This document shows positions 1-15,844 of a stretch of DNA of 64,000 nucleotides, in pieces. The position numbers and the translations under genes were made by a program. The notes beneath the pieces were generated by a model. It was not told where the DNA came from. It saw only the letters and a program-made list of their open reading frames with translations, and made no database searches. This stretch comes from Clavulina sp. PMI_390. Taxonomy: Eukaryota > Basidiomycota > Agaricomycetes > Cantharellales > Hydnaceae. Positions within the stretch are counted from its first letter, which is position 1. Each line of letters starts with the position of its first letter. Location: positions 290,559 through 354,558 of the forward strand of contig WIDE01000001.1 in assembly GCA_015039315.1 (NCBI GenBank), given 5' to 3'.

Positions 1-1821
1 TCTTCCGGCTTTATGTCAATACTTTTTTTGAATCAGTTGAAGGGGGTTCTTTCCTATTCGCTTGCGAATGTCTTCTCACCTTGTTCAGTGTTATTCGGGA
101 CGCGATTCCTTCTCCATGGGTTCACGCCGCGCACATTGACTTTAGAGCTAGATTGTGCCTCGAGCATTTCCCGAAACCGCTATCGGAAATATGTATATGC
201 CGTGATTGTTCGCACTGACGTTTTCTGTCGTGTGTGCCGCCTTTCCATGTGCGCCATGTGTGTATAGCATGATCGCTAGAGTGTGTGCTGCTGGCGGTTC
301 AGGGTGAGTACCCGGAAACGTCTTGCGACAACCTGCGTTCTGGCAGATCTGCGCGAATTTGGGGTATACGAGATCTAGTATATCCGGGCGCCGTGGCGGC
401 TGCGAACAACACTGCCATGCAACCCGCCCCCCTCGCCACCTTTTGAGTATGATTTTCAGTGCGCAGTGACTAGACGCTCGCTAGAGGAATCGCATCTGTA
501 TTTCCATCCATTTTCATTCGTTAATCACATGTACGGCGTTTCACTTGTGGGAACACGAGCAAGGGCGATCTTGGATTTGCCTGCTGTTAGTGGGAGATAA
601 GTTTTGGCCACCTGTGCTCCACGTTCGTTGGATCTTGAAATGAATGCGTGCAGCTCTTTTGAATCTTATAGAAGCCGACAATCACGATCGTAACTGGCAC
701 TGTCTCAGTTGGTGTGTGTAGGAATCTGGCCGCGCGGATGATTTCATAGTATAGCCCCCCGCGCAAGCACTGCCGGGGTGAATTCATGCTACTGAATGCC
801 CAATGACGATAATGACGATAGCTCACCGCCAACGATAGAGCATTTCACACATACATCGCTTGGGGGGGTGGCCAAATGATGATGGCTCTGGATGATAGGC
901 GGGCGATCGCCCCGTGCGTGTGTTGAGTCAAGTTGGCGAAACGGCAGCGTCTCCTGAGCATCCTATTCCCGACTCTGCGCATGATCGGTTACATCTCGAC
1001 TGTCAACGCGTATGCATGCAGAAGCTTGAATATCTCTTTTCTACTCTATAGCAATAGACCTCGATAGAAGGGCGGGTAAGGCAATATGCGGTACGAGGCT
1101 TCTCGAATGAAAAAAGATAGTGTTTCGCGGGGATCCACATCCGCGCAAAAATAAGGAAATATGAGCACAAGTCTTGTGGCTGACCAAGGCGAGGGTAAAC
1201 GACGGATCTTGCATTGGCGAGGAAGCCCTCTGTAGCGTCTAGGATGGCAGGGGGAGGGGGGCGGCTGTCAACATTTGCCTCATTATGGACACGTGATGCG
1301 TGGATGTGCCTCCACATACCAACGAGGAGGGGAAATGGGCGCCTTTTGTAAAGCGCTATGAGTCTCTTGGTCGTTGCCAGCGTAACCTAGGAGTGGCAGC
1401 CTCCGTCAATGACCATCGAAAGACAAAATGGACCGCTAGCGCCGCGGCCCCGGGTGTGCATCAGTCCTTGGGGATTCCAATTGGCTATTTGGAGTGGGCA
1501 AGTGAGCAGTGCATCCGATCGTGCCGATCCCATAACTCTTTGCTTTTCATGGCTGTGCCGCCCCGCCAACTGGAAATGCGATAGCATCGAGGAGAGCAAG
1601 ACATTTTTCCCTTGATTCGGAAACCCTGTCTGAATGCAAATAAGTAATCGACACCATCCCGTTTTGGACATGAGGCGGAGGAAATGCGCCGAGGGCTCTT
1701 CATACAAAAAGTGTACCTGTCAGGCAATCTCTGCTCTGCTCTTCACCCTCCCCTCCTCCTCCCTCTCCCTCCCCATCCAAGCCAGCAAGCCGCCTCTCCA
1801 CCCTCACGACCTTCATCCATA
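1..1821. other. Gene-free leading region
   Basis: I see no gene here. Open frames are short, overlap on both strands, and none resembles a known family or has supporting splice sites. The last 80 bases (about 1738-1815) are a C/T-rich tract just before the peroxidase start, typical of fungal promoters and leaders. The rest may be upstream regulatory DNA or the tail of a gene outside the window. Confidence 0.5.
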
Positions 1822-3267
1822 ATGAGTCTGCTCGTCGAGAAAACCGGCCTCTTCTTCAAGGTCGCAGGCTGGGCGACGTTCAAGCTGGTCCCTGCCCTCG
1901 TCGTTGTCACCTTTTTCAAGTTCCCTTGGGCCGTCCTCAAGTTCCTCGCACTGCACGGACGTGACGGTGGCCGCTTCCTCGGCAACATCTTCACCCCTCA
2001 ACTCAAGAAGGGCAATGTTGTCAAGATGGGCAAAGCTGGGCATGGCGGTGTCTGGCCTCCATTCGTCGCACCCGGCAAGACTGACTCACGATCACCATGC
2101 CCCTACCTTAGTGAGTCTTTTGTTACCTTATTGCTTTCTTGTCCATACTTTTTTAATGAACCTTTCTCTTCTTTTTTGCGCGGCATAATAGACGCCATGG
2201 CCAACCACGGCATCCTCCCCCACGATGGCAAAAAGATCCAGCTGAAAGACCTTGGTGTCGCCATGGTCGACAGCTTCAACTTCTCGCCTACTCTAGTGGA
2301 AGACACTATCAACTCGGTAGCAGGCTTGTACGGACGGGATTTCCTCGACCTAGGGTAAGTTTCTCACATTTCCCATCATTATCTGCTTCCGTGCCTCTCT
2401 CCCTCGCTGTTTCGCACCCTGCCACGGTTATGTCATCGGCCTGTCAACTTGAAAGCCACCTCCTCGGTGCTTTGCCGACACTCGGCGCGCCCAGACCATT
2501 GGCTATTGGCTATTTGCGAGAGCTGCTCCATTTCCAGTGATCGCCCCTGATCTGCGAATCATTTCGAGCTGACTGGATGCTGTTCTCCTGTCCCCAGTGA
2601 TCTGTCCGCCCACAACGTTGTTGAGCACGACGCCAGCTTGATCCGTGAGTAGCCAAATCACTCTCTTCGGCCGCCCTCCTCGCATTTCATCAGCTCGTCA
2701 AATTGACTCTTACGCTTTCTCCTATTCCCCTCGCCTCCTTTCGCCAGGTCATGATGCTTATTATGTCGAGGACCAGACCATCATTGCCCACGACCTTGTC
2801 AAGGACATGCTTGATGCTGCCACTGGCCCCGTTACTGCCGAACATCCCGAGGGTTACCTCAAGCCCATTGACCTGTCCCGGACGCTTGCCCTCCGTGAGG
2901 CCCGTTCCAAGCGCGACAACCCAGTCTTCCTCCTCGACACCATCCACCGCTTCTTTGGTGCCAGCAATGCCTCCCTCATGTACGAGGTTGCTGGCGGCGA
3001 TGTCAAGTCGCTCAGGACTATCCTGAACGAGGAGCGTCTCCCCGACGGGTTCGAGTCTAGGTACGAATTTCCTCCACTATTTCTCTTAAGAGGCCGTATT
3101 ACTCACATACACGCCACCGCTCTTATAGCCTCCGACAACGCTTTGGGTACACGATGAAGGAGTTCCATATGCGCAGCTTGGAGATCTTCTTGGGCATCAG
3201 CCTGCCCAAGCTCCCCGCCGACGACATCAAGACTGCTGACGCTGTCGCCAAGGCTGCTGAGGCTTAA
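1822..3267 (+). CDS. Heme-thiolate peroxidase (UPO/chloroperoxidase family)
   Basis: Five exons (1822-2110, 2192-2354, 2598-2644, 2748-3060, 3129-3267) give 316 aa with every intron GT-AG and in phase. The SPCPYLNAMANHG motif near residue 95 carries the cysteine that ligates heme iron in this family, and NVVEHDAS near residue 155 is the EHD-S metal/distal motif of short peroxygenases. The family uses hydrogen peroxide to oxygenate or halogenate organic substrates; the substrate here is unknown. The N-terminus (residues about 8-45) is a long hydrophobic, Lys/Phe-rich stretch rather than a clean cleavable signal, so membrane anchoring is plausible. The start is the first ATG after the C/T-rich leader, and the last exon ends in an Ala-rich tail. 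Family assignment is firm; activity is inferred. Confidence 0.88.
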
Positions 3268-4327
3268 AATTGCCAACCCCCATCCCTCCCACCTGGCTCC
3301 GTCTGCTTGCTGGCTGGCTGGCTTCCATCCATCCCCCCTACACCCATTGGTACTGGTTTTGGCTTGACGATACATAATTGTTTTTTACGTTCTTATAAGT
3401 ACCAGTAATAGTTCTATTTGTGCGCGTACTAGTTATTCACGAATGCCATCATCATCATCACGACGTCGTTCAGCTGGGCGATCATCATTCTGCTTCTCCA
3501 ATGTCCTCGACAATTAACCACTCTGATCTTCCCCTATTGATGGCATCAGTGAGTCACTTTGGATGCTTGGTAAACTCCATAATATTACGCATGACGAGAT
3601 GCTCATCCAGAGCTGAGAAGGGCTGCAGTCATAAGGGGAGCATTATTCAAGATAGATTACAACACAGTTCCCAACGGACGACGTGGCTCGTCGATCGGTG
3701 ACGTGGAGCACCAGGGGCTATCACGATGGAAAAATAAACTTTCCGATATATAGGGGGATGCCAGTGCCCGCAGGCGAGTGCCCATGAGGCTAGGAGCCAT
3801 GAAAGGGGTTATCTGAACACTAATCGCGGCGAAGGAATCCTGGTGGTATATTCCCTCCGGTCTTGAATGCTTATAAACCACACCTACCACCCGACGTCAT
3901 CCTTCCTTCGACCCCACTCCACCATCGACAGTGTCCCGCTGTTTATCTGAGCGCTCACGAGCAGGTCGTTGCATGATCGTGGGACCGATGCTATTTGGTT
4001 CGAGTCCAAACAAATAACCAACTTTGTTGAGGAGGTGCTGCCTCTCCCCCTTTCTACTCTCACACGCGCCTATACCTCCTCGAGGCCCCATCACTTTACC
4101 CCGATCTGTGTGCTCCATTAGAGCATATTGTGCAGATTTATCAAAACGAAGCTATAGTAGCTGCGGCCATTGCATTCAAATCTGGTGGCCCTTCAACGTG
4201 TGCCTTGTCCTTTGTGAAACCACATAACATCCTACAGCATCCTCGAGCGCGTCATATATACGGACTATGGTACAGTAGCGCGTTGATAAGGGATGCTATG
4301 CTGAATCGAACTCACTGATTCTTGGAT
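3268..4327. other. Intergenic region between peroxidase and kinase genes
   Basis: About 1 kb between two same-strand genes. It must hold the peroxidase 3' end and the kinase promoter. A short CAT-repeat tract lies near 3443-3460. Frames here are short and unconvincing. An untranslated or small first coding exon of the kinase could lie at the 3' end, because the chosen kinase ATG follows a possible splice acceptor-like TGCAG. Confidence 0.4.
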
Positions 4328-7114
<2,787 letters not shown>

Positions 7115-7446
7115 TTAGACTTTGTCTCCCATATGTTTCTTTCTCTGACTGCTCCTTGCGTGTGCATGGTGACATTTACTTTGTCCTCTGACATCATTGC
7201 ACTCAGCGTCCGGATTTTGTTGTCCTTGTGCTGTACTACACATAATCTTTCAGTTGGTTGGCTCGCTTGTTTCCTCATCACACACATTCCATACCATCTT
7301 AGTATGGACATTACTCGTAATATTGCATTCAATCAATAATCAAGTATGGAGCTGGTCAGACTTGCGATGATCATTGCACATGTATCTTTGGTTAACTGGT
7401 TTTTCAGATACGCTACAGCTGACTGCTGGTGGTGCCGGTGGGGGCA

Positions 7447-10400
7447 TTATGAGGCTAAAGAGGACGCCTGCTTGGGCTTCGTGCTCTGTAAACCGGAGTG
7501 AGGTTACAATTGCATACGTTATTGAAATATCATGATTGAACGAACGACGCACCTTCTTCTTCTTCACCTTTGTGACTTTGATAGGTTCAGGTGTACTGAC
7601 TCCCACTGGCCGCTCGTTCTCTGGAATCACTCCAGATTCCTCTCCTCCCCCCAAAGCAGCTGCCGAGAAGCTCGCGCTCAAGCCTAGTCCCGACGCCTTT
7701 CGCGCGGTTGCAAGCACAGCTTGAGCCGATGACGAGTTCAGGAAGGAAGAACTTAGCAGGGAGCCTGATGGTGTGGAAGCGGGACTTGCACTAGAGTCGT
7801 GTGGTGTTGAAGCGGCGATCGGGGTTGAGGGACTGCTCCTCACGGACGTGAAGGAGCCTTTAGGAGGAGGGTTCGCATCAGCTGGGAGAATCGTACAGTT
7901 AGAAATTGATGAGCTTAGAAAGGTGCGGGAAAGATGAAGTGAATGTTGATCGGCAGCGACAAGATACGTACCTGGAGAAAGGAGACTGCCAAGGTCAAGC
8001 TTTACAACCGGAATGGAGTCTACCTCTTCTTCGTCTGGCGGCCGAGTTGCAGGTCTCCGTGGCTTGTCTGAGAGATAGAAAGGATCGTTTCGTCTTTCTT
8101 CGGCCAGCTCCGCTTTTCTCTATGGCATAGTGGAATGGGTCAGCAGCTGTTGAGCGACTGAGACTAATTTCACCCTCAACACAAACCTTGACGCGAGCAG
8201 CCTGTTCCTCGGGGGTATCCAAACTCTCGCCATTACCGCGGCTGCCGCCATCTTCCTTTTGTTTCCCTTTCTTCGATTTCGTTGTCTTGACTTTCCCATC
8301 ACCTTTGTCCTTTGACTTTTTCTTTTTGCCTGATGGCACCCCTGGGACGTGGTCTTCGTCTCCCTGCGCTTCGAACACTACGGATGATTTTGGGGGTGGC
8401 ACAATCCAAGAATCGAGGTCAAGACCCTCGGGGAGCGTGACTCTGAAGGAAACATGACGACTAGTGGAAGGGCCAGCAATCGGTAGAGGGCGAAGGGCTC
8501 GAGCATGGAGGGGCTGTATGAGGAACAGGCTCTTGGGATACTCCGGTTCAGTTGAGAATTGATCCGGGGATGTGTCGTCAGTGGTATTAGCCTCAGCCTT
8601 TGCTTGCTGCTTCGCCTGATGAGACCCAAAGTCTGCCTTGATGAAAGCGAAAAGCTGGAGCATATTGGCAGCCTAAATGATCAAAGACAACGGGGAAAAC
8701 TGTGTGAGATGTGCATTCCCTCACAATGAGTGCGCCATTCAACATACCCGCTCCTGAACTTCGATATATTCGCTTGATGCAAACTTCTCTACGTCTTCCT
8801 TGGTCTGAGACATAACTTTCGTGAATTTCTTGGTCGCCAGATCATCAGAGTTGTCCCATTCAGGAGATAGCGAAGCTGCCCAGTGGCCGAAGATTTTGAG
8901 CGACGCCTGAAGGTACGCTGATTGCGTGCGTTCAGACAGCCGATGAACATTGGGCGAGTGTAAGAAGGTGGGAAGTAGTCCAGGGGGATTTTGTAGGTCG
9001 CTAGTTAAAAAGAGATCTCTGCTTTTAGTTTGAGCACAATGGAGAAAACATTCTATATGATACCTGCAAAACTCGCCGCAGATCCAAGCTGCAGCCCAAA
9101 GCACCTCCTCTTCTCCATTCGATCCAGTATCAAACGTCAAAGTAGAACGCTCGCTCTCTTGCGTGATCCCATCAAGCATCCCATCATCGCCCACCAACTT
9201 GGCCATCAACTCAACGGTCCTCCGCCGCACAGTTCCATCCGTGACGTGCATTGCGACCTCGAGAAGTTGATCCCGAATCAAGTGGCCGATACCCGTATCA
9301 ACGCTTGCAGGAGCAACGTACGTCAAGTCTACGAGGACGGAAATGTACCACGCAAAGTCGAAAGCTCCGCTATCCCCATCGTCGTCGTAGGAGTATTCGT
9401 ACTGCGAGCGTGCTTGCGCAGGATACGCCTCATTAGCGAGGCGCGAGCAGATATCGACAATGCGCTCGGCTAGCGTGCGACGATAGGAGGGATCACTGTT
9501 AGGATTCGCGACGGTAGGAGCAGTTGTTGTGGAGGCCGCAGTCGCCGCAACGAGCGCTTCTGCTGCACTGGGAGCGGCAGGAGATGTGGTGGACGCACTT
9601 GTCTCCTCAGGTGGGACGAGGTGCGATAACAGTCTCTGTACGATGGACTTGACATTGCTGACAGTCACCTACAGACGGTTGAACATTAATTGTTGCACGA
9701 GCAAATGGTGTAGTAGAATTACCATCGAGGAAACGAGGTCAAGGGCTCGCATGCGGATGCTCAGATCGTGATCCTCTAGGCTAGATAGGATCTCGTTCTG
9801 ATGCATAGCGACAAGATGAGGATGCGTCGGGACAATCTTGACCATTGCAAGAAGAGCGATGTACTTCACTGTGAGATATTCCGATGTTTTAGTGAGGAGA
9901 GTTCATATTTAAAAGAAAGCGGCACTAACAGTTTTGGTCGGCATCGCTCAGGAATGCAGAGAGCTTGTTAACACAAGTCTTGGCTAGAGCATTGCTCGCT
10001 GTGGTGTTACCATCGAGCATACCTCCGATGATGCAAGTACGGACACACTCGTACAATAGGGACACAGCAGGGGTGGTCGAAATAAGCTCATTGATGGGTT
10101 TCAGAAGTTTCTTTACCAATCGCGGCTCATGTGGTGTGAGAGCTCCAAGCTGGGTAAGAATGACGAAAATAAGCACGTTTGATCGGTCACAAGTGTTTTC
10201 AAACACACTCACGAGCTTGATAAGCTTGATGAGCATCCAATTGTTCGACGACTTGGTGAGCAGGTCAAATAATTGGGGAGCAAGGGGAAGATAGTCCGCA
10301 GGATTTCTCCTGGCTAGCTCGCAGAGGATGTTTACTGTTGCGGACACAACGCCTATGTGCAAGAGAAATCTTAGAAGCGGGAAGTGACGGAGATTAGAGA

Positions 10401-11116
10401 GCGTAGCGGAACGCTAACCTGGGTCTTGATCTTCAAGCTTCTCTCGCAAACGCGGCATGCTGCGCGCGATCGCGTCAGGATATTTTTCGAACACCTTGAA
10501 CATCACAAGAACTGCTCGCTTTCTTATCCTAGGGCGAGAGTGATTCAGCATTGCGATGAGATCGAGCGACAGGTCCCGCCCAATATCAGGCGTGACGATG
10601 TGGGAGAGTCCGTCCAGCGCTGTCGCAATGTCCGCAGGGTTTGGTGAGCCGAGGTCCTGATGGCGGTGTTGAAACTGATGAGTTTCAAGTGAAGAACATG
10701 GATTGGCGGGCTCACCTTCTTGAGAGTGTTGGTGGTGAGCATGAGGACATCAGTGTCTTCCTTGAATGACTGGACAGCAGCCAGATATCCCACTGCCTTG
10801 AGATGGATTCGGGCGGCAGACATGACCTCGACAACGTTAAATGACGCCCAGGACATGTCGTAGCCCATCATGTCGAGCTGTAATTTCAAGGGAACGCAGA
10901 GCATGTATTCAGCCGGTAACTCAACGCGAACGGGCACACAAAATAGGAGACAAGCACATATGTCAATTTAAGGACAGCTGCCGCCTTTAGTTCCATATCC
11001 TTGGTCTTGACTTCCTTCCGAATCTCATCGACCGCTCTGGCGATGAAGACTGCCTCATCTTGCTTCGATGACGCGCGCAAGCCACGAATGAGATCGGCAA
11101 GCGTTCGTTCAAACAT
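7447..11116 (-). CDS. APL5: AP-3 complex subunit delta (delta-adaptin)
   Basis: Starts at 11116 with MFERTLADLIRGLRASSK, the near-invariant delta-adaptin N-terminus, followed by AVDEIRKEVK and GYDMSWASFNVVEV. A long adaptin helical-repeat trunk follows over many exons (for example 10360-9925 and 9669-8739), then a hinge rich in Lys, Ser and Pro (KSKKGKQK near 8270). The last intron (7552 to 7486) is inferred from GTGCGT/CAG and yields a short Lys/Ser-rich end at 7447; reading through would add about 50 unrelated residues. AP-3 sorts cargo from Golgi/endosomes to the vacuole and lysosome-related organelles. It is head to head with the hydrolase at 11481 across 364 bp. Exact internal exon edges are not all verified. 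Confidence 0.9.
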
Positions 11117-11480
11117 GCCAACCGTAGGCCTACAACCACCAGGTCGTTATTCCTGGATCGGGAGAGTCCGATGGTGGGTGACAGTCACGTCGTGTGCAGA
11201 GTGTGATTCGCAGCGGAGCTGACGAGGAGACGTTGCAGCTGTTTGGTTCGAGGCCCTGTTCACGGACCCGATGAGCTTTCAACACAAACAGGTCTTCTCG
11301 GCCGGCGATGAGGATGAGTATAAATCTCCAACGGTCTCGTGGCTTGCTCATTAAGTGCTTGGTATATGATGAGCTATGAATAGGGGAGATAAATGCCTCC
11401 GGTTACGGTGCCTGGATCCATCTCCCATCTTCCCCGCACTCATCTTAGTCGTTCCACCCGCCTACTTGTGAGCCCTAGGC

Positions 11481-12652
11481 ATGGCTGCTACCTCCTCAAT
11501 CGTTCGCGAGTATATCTCTGGGCGCTCCTGGAGCTCCTGGTCTATCTGGTGGTTGATGAGATACTTTCTCTTCATCATCAAACGAAAGGATGTCATTGCA
11601 CCCCGCGGTCCGCAGACACTTGATTTCCCCCCTCCCAATCTCGATAGCTGTTCTGCGGACAGATGGGAGTCCAAAGATTGGAAAGTAGTGGAGCTGATCC
11701 CTCCTCCGAGCCCCAACGGGGCGAGATCGAAACGCGTGATGATGTACATGTATGGAGCGGGCTTCCAGAGGCCCATCCATCCTAGGCAGTGGGGCTTTGC
11801 GTCGTATATGGCCCAAAAGCTCGATGCGGATACATCTGTTATGCCTTATCCGCTCCCTCCATTAAACAATGCCAAGGAGGTAAGATCACTTGATTCAGCG
11901 TATCAGGTTACGATAATGTTCACAAATCTACTCCAATTCTACATTGTGGACGCCAGGTAATACCGGCTCTGATAGACGTTTACCGAGCCTTCCTAGACCG
12001 CTCAAAAGGGCGCGAAGTCATCATTCTCGCTGACAGGTTCGTGTCATTGCATTCCGTAAAGCCCCTATACCTCCTGACACACAATATCTTTCTTTCTACC
12101 AGCGGGGGCGCTCATGTCACACTATGCCTTCTCTACGCTCTCCTCCAAGCCCCATCCCAAATCCACCCTTTCCCGCATCAGCTTATCCTCATTTCGCCCA
12201 ATCTTAATTCTGAAATGAACAACCCTGCTATGCACGCCGTCGCTCCATTTGACCCTGCGCTTTCCCCCGCCCATTGCACTTTTGTCAACCGTCTTTGGGC
12301 AGGCGGTGATCCCTCCCAGCCTATTTCACCAGAGGACGCCAAGAACCCCTCGATTAACCCGATGGCTGGTGACCTTCGTCTCCTGAAGCAGGCCGAGACG
12401 CTTCCTAACCCAAGCGGATTGAGCCACCAGATGGCCATCACACTCGTCTCGGGTGGATATGACGTGCTCCATCCAGACATCCTGGTTTGGCTCGACAAGG
12501 CAGAGCAGGCAGGTGTTGAAGTGCATTATATCGAAGGCACTCAACAGATTCACGATTTCCCAACTGGGAGGAAGCTTATTTGGGAAGGGAAGGTGGCGAC
12601 AGACCGTGTGGCCGAGATTGTTCTTCAGGCCAGTGCTGCGAGGGGCTTTTGA
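11481..12652 (+). CDS. Alpha/beta-hydrolase, HSL-like
   Basis: Three exons (11481-11879, 11957-12036, 12103-12652) give 342 aa. A hydrophobic Trp-rich N-terminus (SWSSWSIWWLMRYFLF) suggests a membrane anchor. The serine nucleophile lies in LADSGGAH, rebuilt across the second intron, matching the GDSAGG elbow of the HSL/esterase group. GGYDVLHPD supplies the likely acid and QQIHDF the likely histidine. The usual HGGG oxyanion motif is replaced by MYGAGF, an atypical variant. Likely an ester or lipid hydrolase; substrate unknown. Shares a 364-bp divergent promoter region with AP-3 delta. Confidence 0.8.
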
Positions 12653-12865
12653 TGAACGTAGGCGCAGGAAATCGCACCGGGGTGACGCATTAGGAATGAA
12701 GGGGTATCAGCGAAACTGGAGTATATCAATTAGTATATTGCAGCGATTGGGCTGGATAAAGCGAAAAAACCAAGAGGAGTTACGGGTGAGAGAAATGTAC
12801 AGGTGGCAGCGATCAAATGTCAAAGGCAGTGAATGAATATCGGGGTATGATATATGGGTTGCTCA

Positions 12866-13833
12866 TCACATCGACAGCTCAGCCTGCAGTGCCCTAAGCT
12901 GGGCCTCCTCATCATCCTCAACGGCGGCTCTTGTAGGGGCTAAAACGAAGGGCCAGCAAGAATACAGGTCAGTAAGCAGACATGTTATAGTCGATATGAA
13001 ACACATACGAAGTCTCTCTTTCGTTGGGGTAGCTGGTGTATGCACGGGGACACGCTCAGCGCCGCGCAGCTTGTCATCTAGGACTTCTTGCTCAAGCTCA
13101 TTCAGCTCATCTTGCAGTTCGTCTTCGTCGACGGGGTCAACCGCGATGGGGCCTGAAATGGCGGTGGAGATCTCCGCCGCCACAGCCATTTGTTCCTTGA
13201 TGGTATCCATCGTTGCGTCGACTTGTTCGACCGTCCTAAACCAATCAGAACGAAGCAATCAGTAAGGCGGACATAGAGGTATGGGCTGCGCCGTAGACAA
13301 TGCGACGGAGAATCATCGTACATCTTGCCGTGGATCTGCTCAAGCGCGGAGGCGCCAGTCTTCATGGCCTCCAGCGTCTCTTGGTTCAAATTAGCACTTT
13401 CCAAGGCATTCACCTACAATGTCAATGAGCGGGAAGCCACACAGCGTACGGTCAGGAAGATCCGACAAGGTGACCTAATCTATGACGACGTACCTGCGCC
13501 TCTAGTGTGAACTTCTGACCCGACAACCTTTCCTGATCCTGCTGCAGTGTCTTCTTTCGCCTCAAGGCCGCCTTTGCAACTGGGGTAGTAGAATGTTACA
13601 AAGCAGGTTCGTTCGTCGATCGAGTCAACACGGGTTATCGCGCGCAGGGGTCACTCACCCTCGGGGTTGCTCACGGCATTCGCGCGTGCTTTGGACTGCT
13701 GCTCATCAATTTGGGTCTGCAAGTGCTGCTCTTTCCTCTCGAGCAGCTGCAAGTTCTGCCGCAGACGAATGATGGCTTCGCGCGCAGGCTTCTTGGTATC
13801 GCGCGCCCCAGTGAACCAGCTTGTCCACGACAT
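12866..13833 (-). CDS. SNF7: ESCRT-III subunit Snf7/Vps32
   Basis: Starts at 13833 with MSWTSWFTG, a short amphipathic membrane-binding start, then a basic helix (REAIIRLRQNLQLLERKE) and the coiled-coil core (KKTLQQDQERLSGQKFTLEAQ, then LNQETLEAMKTGA) over several exons. The C-terminal half is acidic (DEDELQDELNELEQEVLDD) and the very end (EEAQLRALQAELSM) has the Leu pattern expected of a MIM1/Alix-binding helix. Snf7 polymerises into the filaments that bud and cut membranes in multivesicular-body sorting, and helps pH signalling in fungi. About 220 aa, normal for the family. Its divergent neighbour is the epimerase at 14087. Confidence 0.92.
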
Positions 13834-14086
13834 GATTGCGTTTCGATAAGCAACGAATAGAGAGAGGGGTATAGGCCAAGAGATCGGGTGGAGAGAGAAG
13901 GAAGTGAAACTGGTTCAAAAGGGAATTCTACTTGGCGGTACGAGCGAGTGTTGTGTTCCAACTGTGCCTCCTAAATGGGCGATGCGGATTCCGCGGCAGC
14001 TTCCGCAGCGTGTGGATTATCCATTAGAATATATTAGGACTGGTGGCCAAGCTCAAATTCAACAAAAGTCCTATCCCCCGAACCTA

Positions 14087-15844
14087 ATGGCTGTTAAGGT
14101 AGGTAATGGCCAAATTTTATTCTAGGCGGTGCTGACGGTCGTAAAATTGTGTTTTTAGACCGTGATTGTCACCGGCGGTGCCGGCTACATTGGTACGCTC
14201 AAACGTGATGGGCTTGGGTTTTGCTGCAGTCGTTGTTGATCAAACTGGATTCACCACAGGATCGCACATCGTGCTTACTCTCCTTTTAACAAGGAGGTTC
14301 AAGGTTGTCTCGATCGACAACAACTACAACTCGCACCCCAAAGCCCTCTCTCGCGTCTCTCGCATTGCTCTTGATGCACTTCCATCCGATGCCTCCGAGG
14401 AAGACAAGGAGAACACCAAGGTGATCTCCGTCAAGGCAGACCTGAAAGACGCCGAAGCTGTGCGCGCTGCATTCAAACCTTATGGCCCTGGTGGCATTTG
14501 GGGTGTCGTGCACGTCGCTGCCTACAAGGCTGTTGGAGAGTCCGCCGAAATCCCTCTCACCTACTACGCCAACAACGTCTCGGCTACCGTCCAGCTGGCG
14601 CAGATCATGAACGAGTTTGGCTGCAAGCGTCTTGTCTACTCGTCCTCTGCCACCGTCTATGGCATCCCTCCTGTTATCCCCATTCCCGAAACTACTCCGC
14701 TCAAAGCAGAGAGCGTCTATGGGCGCACCAAGGTCTTCTCTGAGATGATTCTCCAGGACCTTTGTCGCTGTACGTCACTTTCGATCGTTCCGTTATTCAC
14801 CTATGATCTCAATCCTCGCATTTCCCGATCTACGCCGACCCAGCCGATAAGGAGTGGCGTGTTATTTCGCTTCGCTACTTCAAGTGAGTTCTTCTATTTC
14901 CCAATGATCGTGAGAAGCTTCTTTCGTGCGCTGACATAGCTCTCGTATCCGTCCAGCCCCGCCGGCGCACATGAGTCAGGCATGATTGGGGAAGACCCCG
15001 TGGGGCGACCAGGTAACCTGCTGCCTTTGCTCGGGCAAATGGCAGTTGGGCGAGTCAAGGACCCTGTACTCAAGGTGTTCGGTAACGATTATCCCACCCA
15101 GTGAGTGTCAAGACGCCAAATCCCCTCAAATGCTCCAACGTCGCTTGCAATTACTCACTTATGTGGTTTGGCGAATTCGCGCGTATATTATATTCGGCGC
15201 AACTCCCTCCTTGTTCTGTTTCCATGCTCCGACAGCGACGGAACGTGCGTACGTGACTACATCCACATTCTCGACCTTGCAGGCGGTCACTTGAATGCGT
15301 TGGATGGCATCTCGGATGAGTCTGCTCCCAAGACATTCGGCAACGTCCCTGAGCCAAATGTCAACTACAAGGGCTACAACCTCGGGAAGGGCCGCGGTCA
15401 GAGCGTGCTTGACATTGTCGCTGCGATGAAGAAAGCAAGTGGTTTCGACTACAAGACAGAGATTGTTGGCAGGAGGTGTGTTCTGATCCACTTAAGCATA
15501 TGGGATACCATGCTCAAGGCTTTTCTTTTTGTAGGACGGGAGATGTACCCGACCTCACCGCCGATCCCGCACTCGCCGAGGCTGAGCTGGGCTTCACTGC
15601 CCCGCGCGACCTCGAAACAATGTGCCGTGATCTGTGGAACTGGCAAACAAACAACCCCCAAGGGTACGACACCTTCCAAGAGGGATACGACGTCGTCGAA
15701 CCTGCACCAGAACCCGCCAAGCCCACAGCAACCACCACCGCCCCAGCCCCCACCCCAGCCGCCGCTCCAACGGACGAGAAGAAGAAATCCAAGAAGGACG
15801 GAAACAAGTCAGGCGAGCAAGCCCCCGTTGCCGAGTCGGGCTGA
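14087..15844 (+). CDS. GAL10: UDP-glucose 4-epimerase
   Basis: Seven exons (14087-14098, 14159-14192, 14260-14769, 14844-14883, 14957-15100, 15236-15475, 15535-15844) sum to 430 codons. The first exon encodes only [15 protein letters not shown] is the NAD-binding Rossmann motif; SSSATVYG and YGRTK give the Ser/Thr and Tyr-x3-Lys catalytic set of extended SDR enzymes; RYFNPAGAH and [10 protein letters not shown] are family hallmarks. It interconverts UDP-glucose and UDP-galactose in the Leloir pathway and cell-wall sugar supply. It lacks the mutarotase domain of yeast Gal10, ending instead in a Pro/Ala/Thr-rich then Lys-rich tail of about 50 residues from about 15690, which the core enzyme does not need. 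SNF7 lies head to head 253 bp away. Confidence 0.94.

Noticed and set aside
1387..1707. Overlapping frames on both strands before the peroxidase
   Set aside because: No motifs or splice support; Cys/Ser/Arg-rich translations look random.
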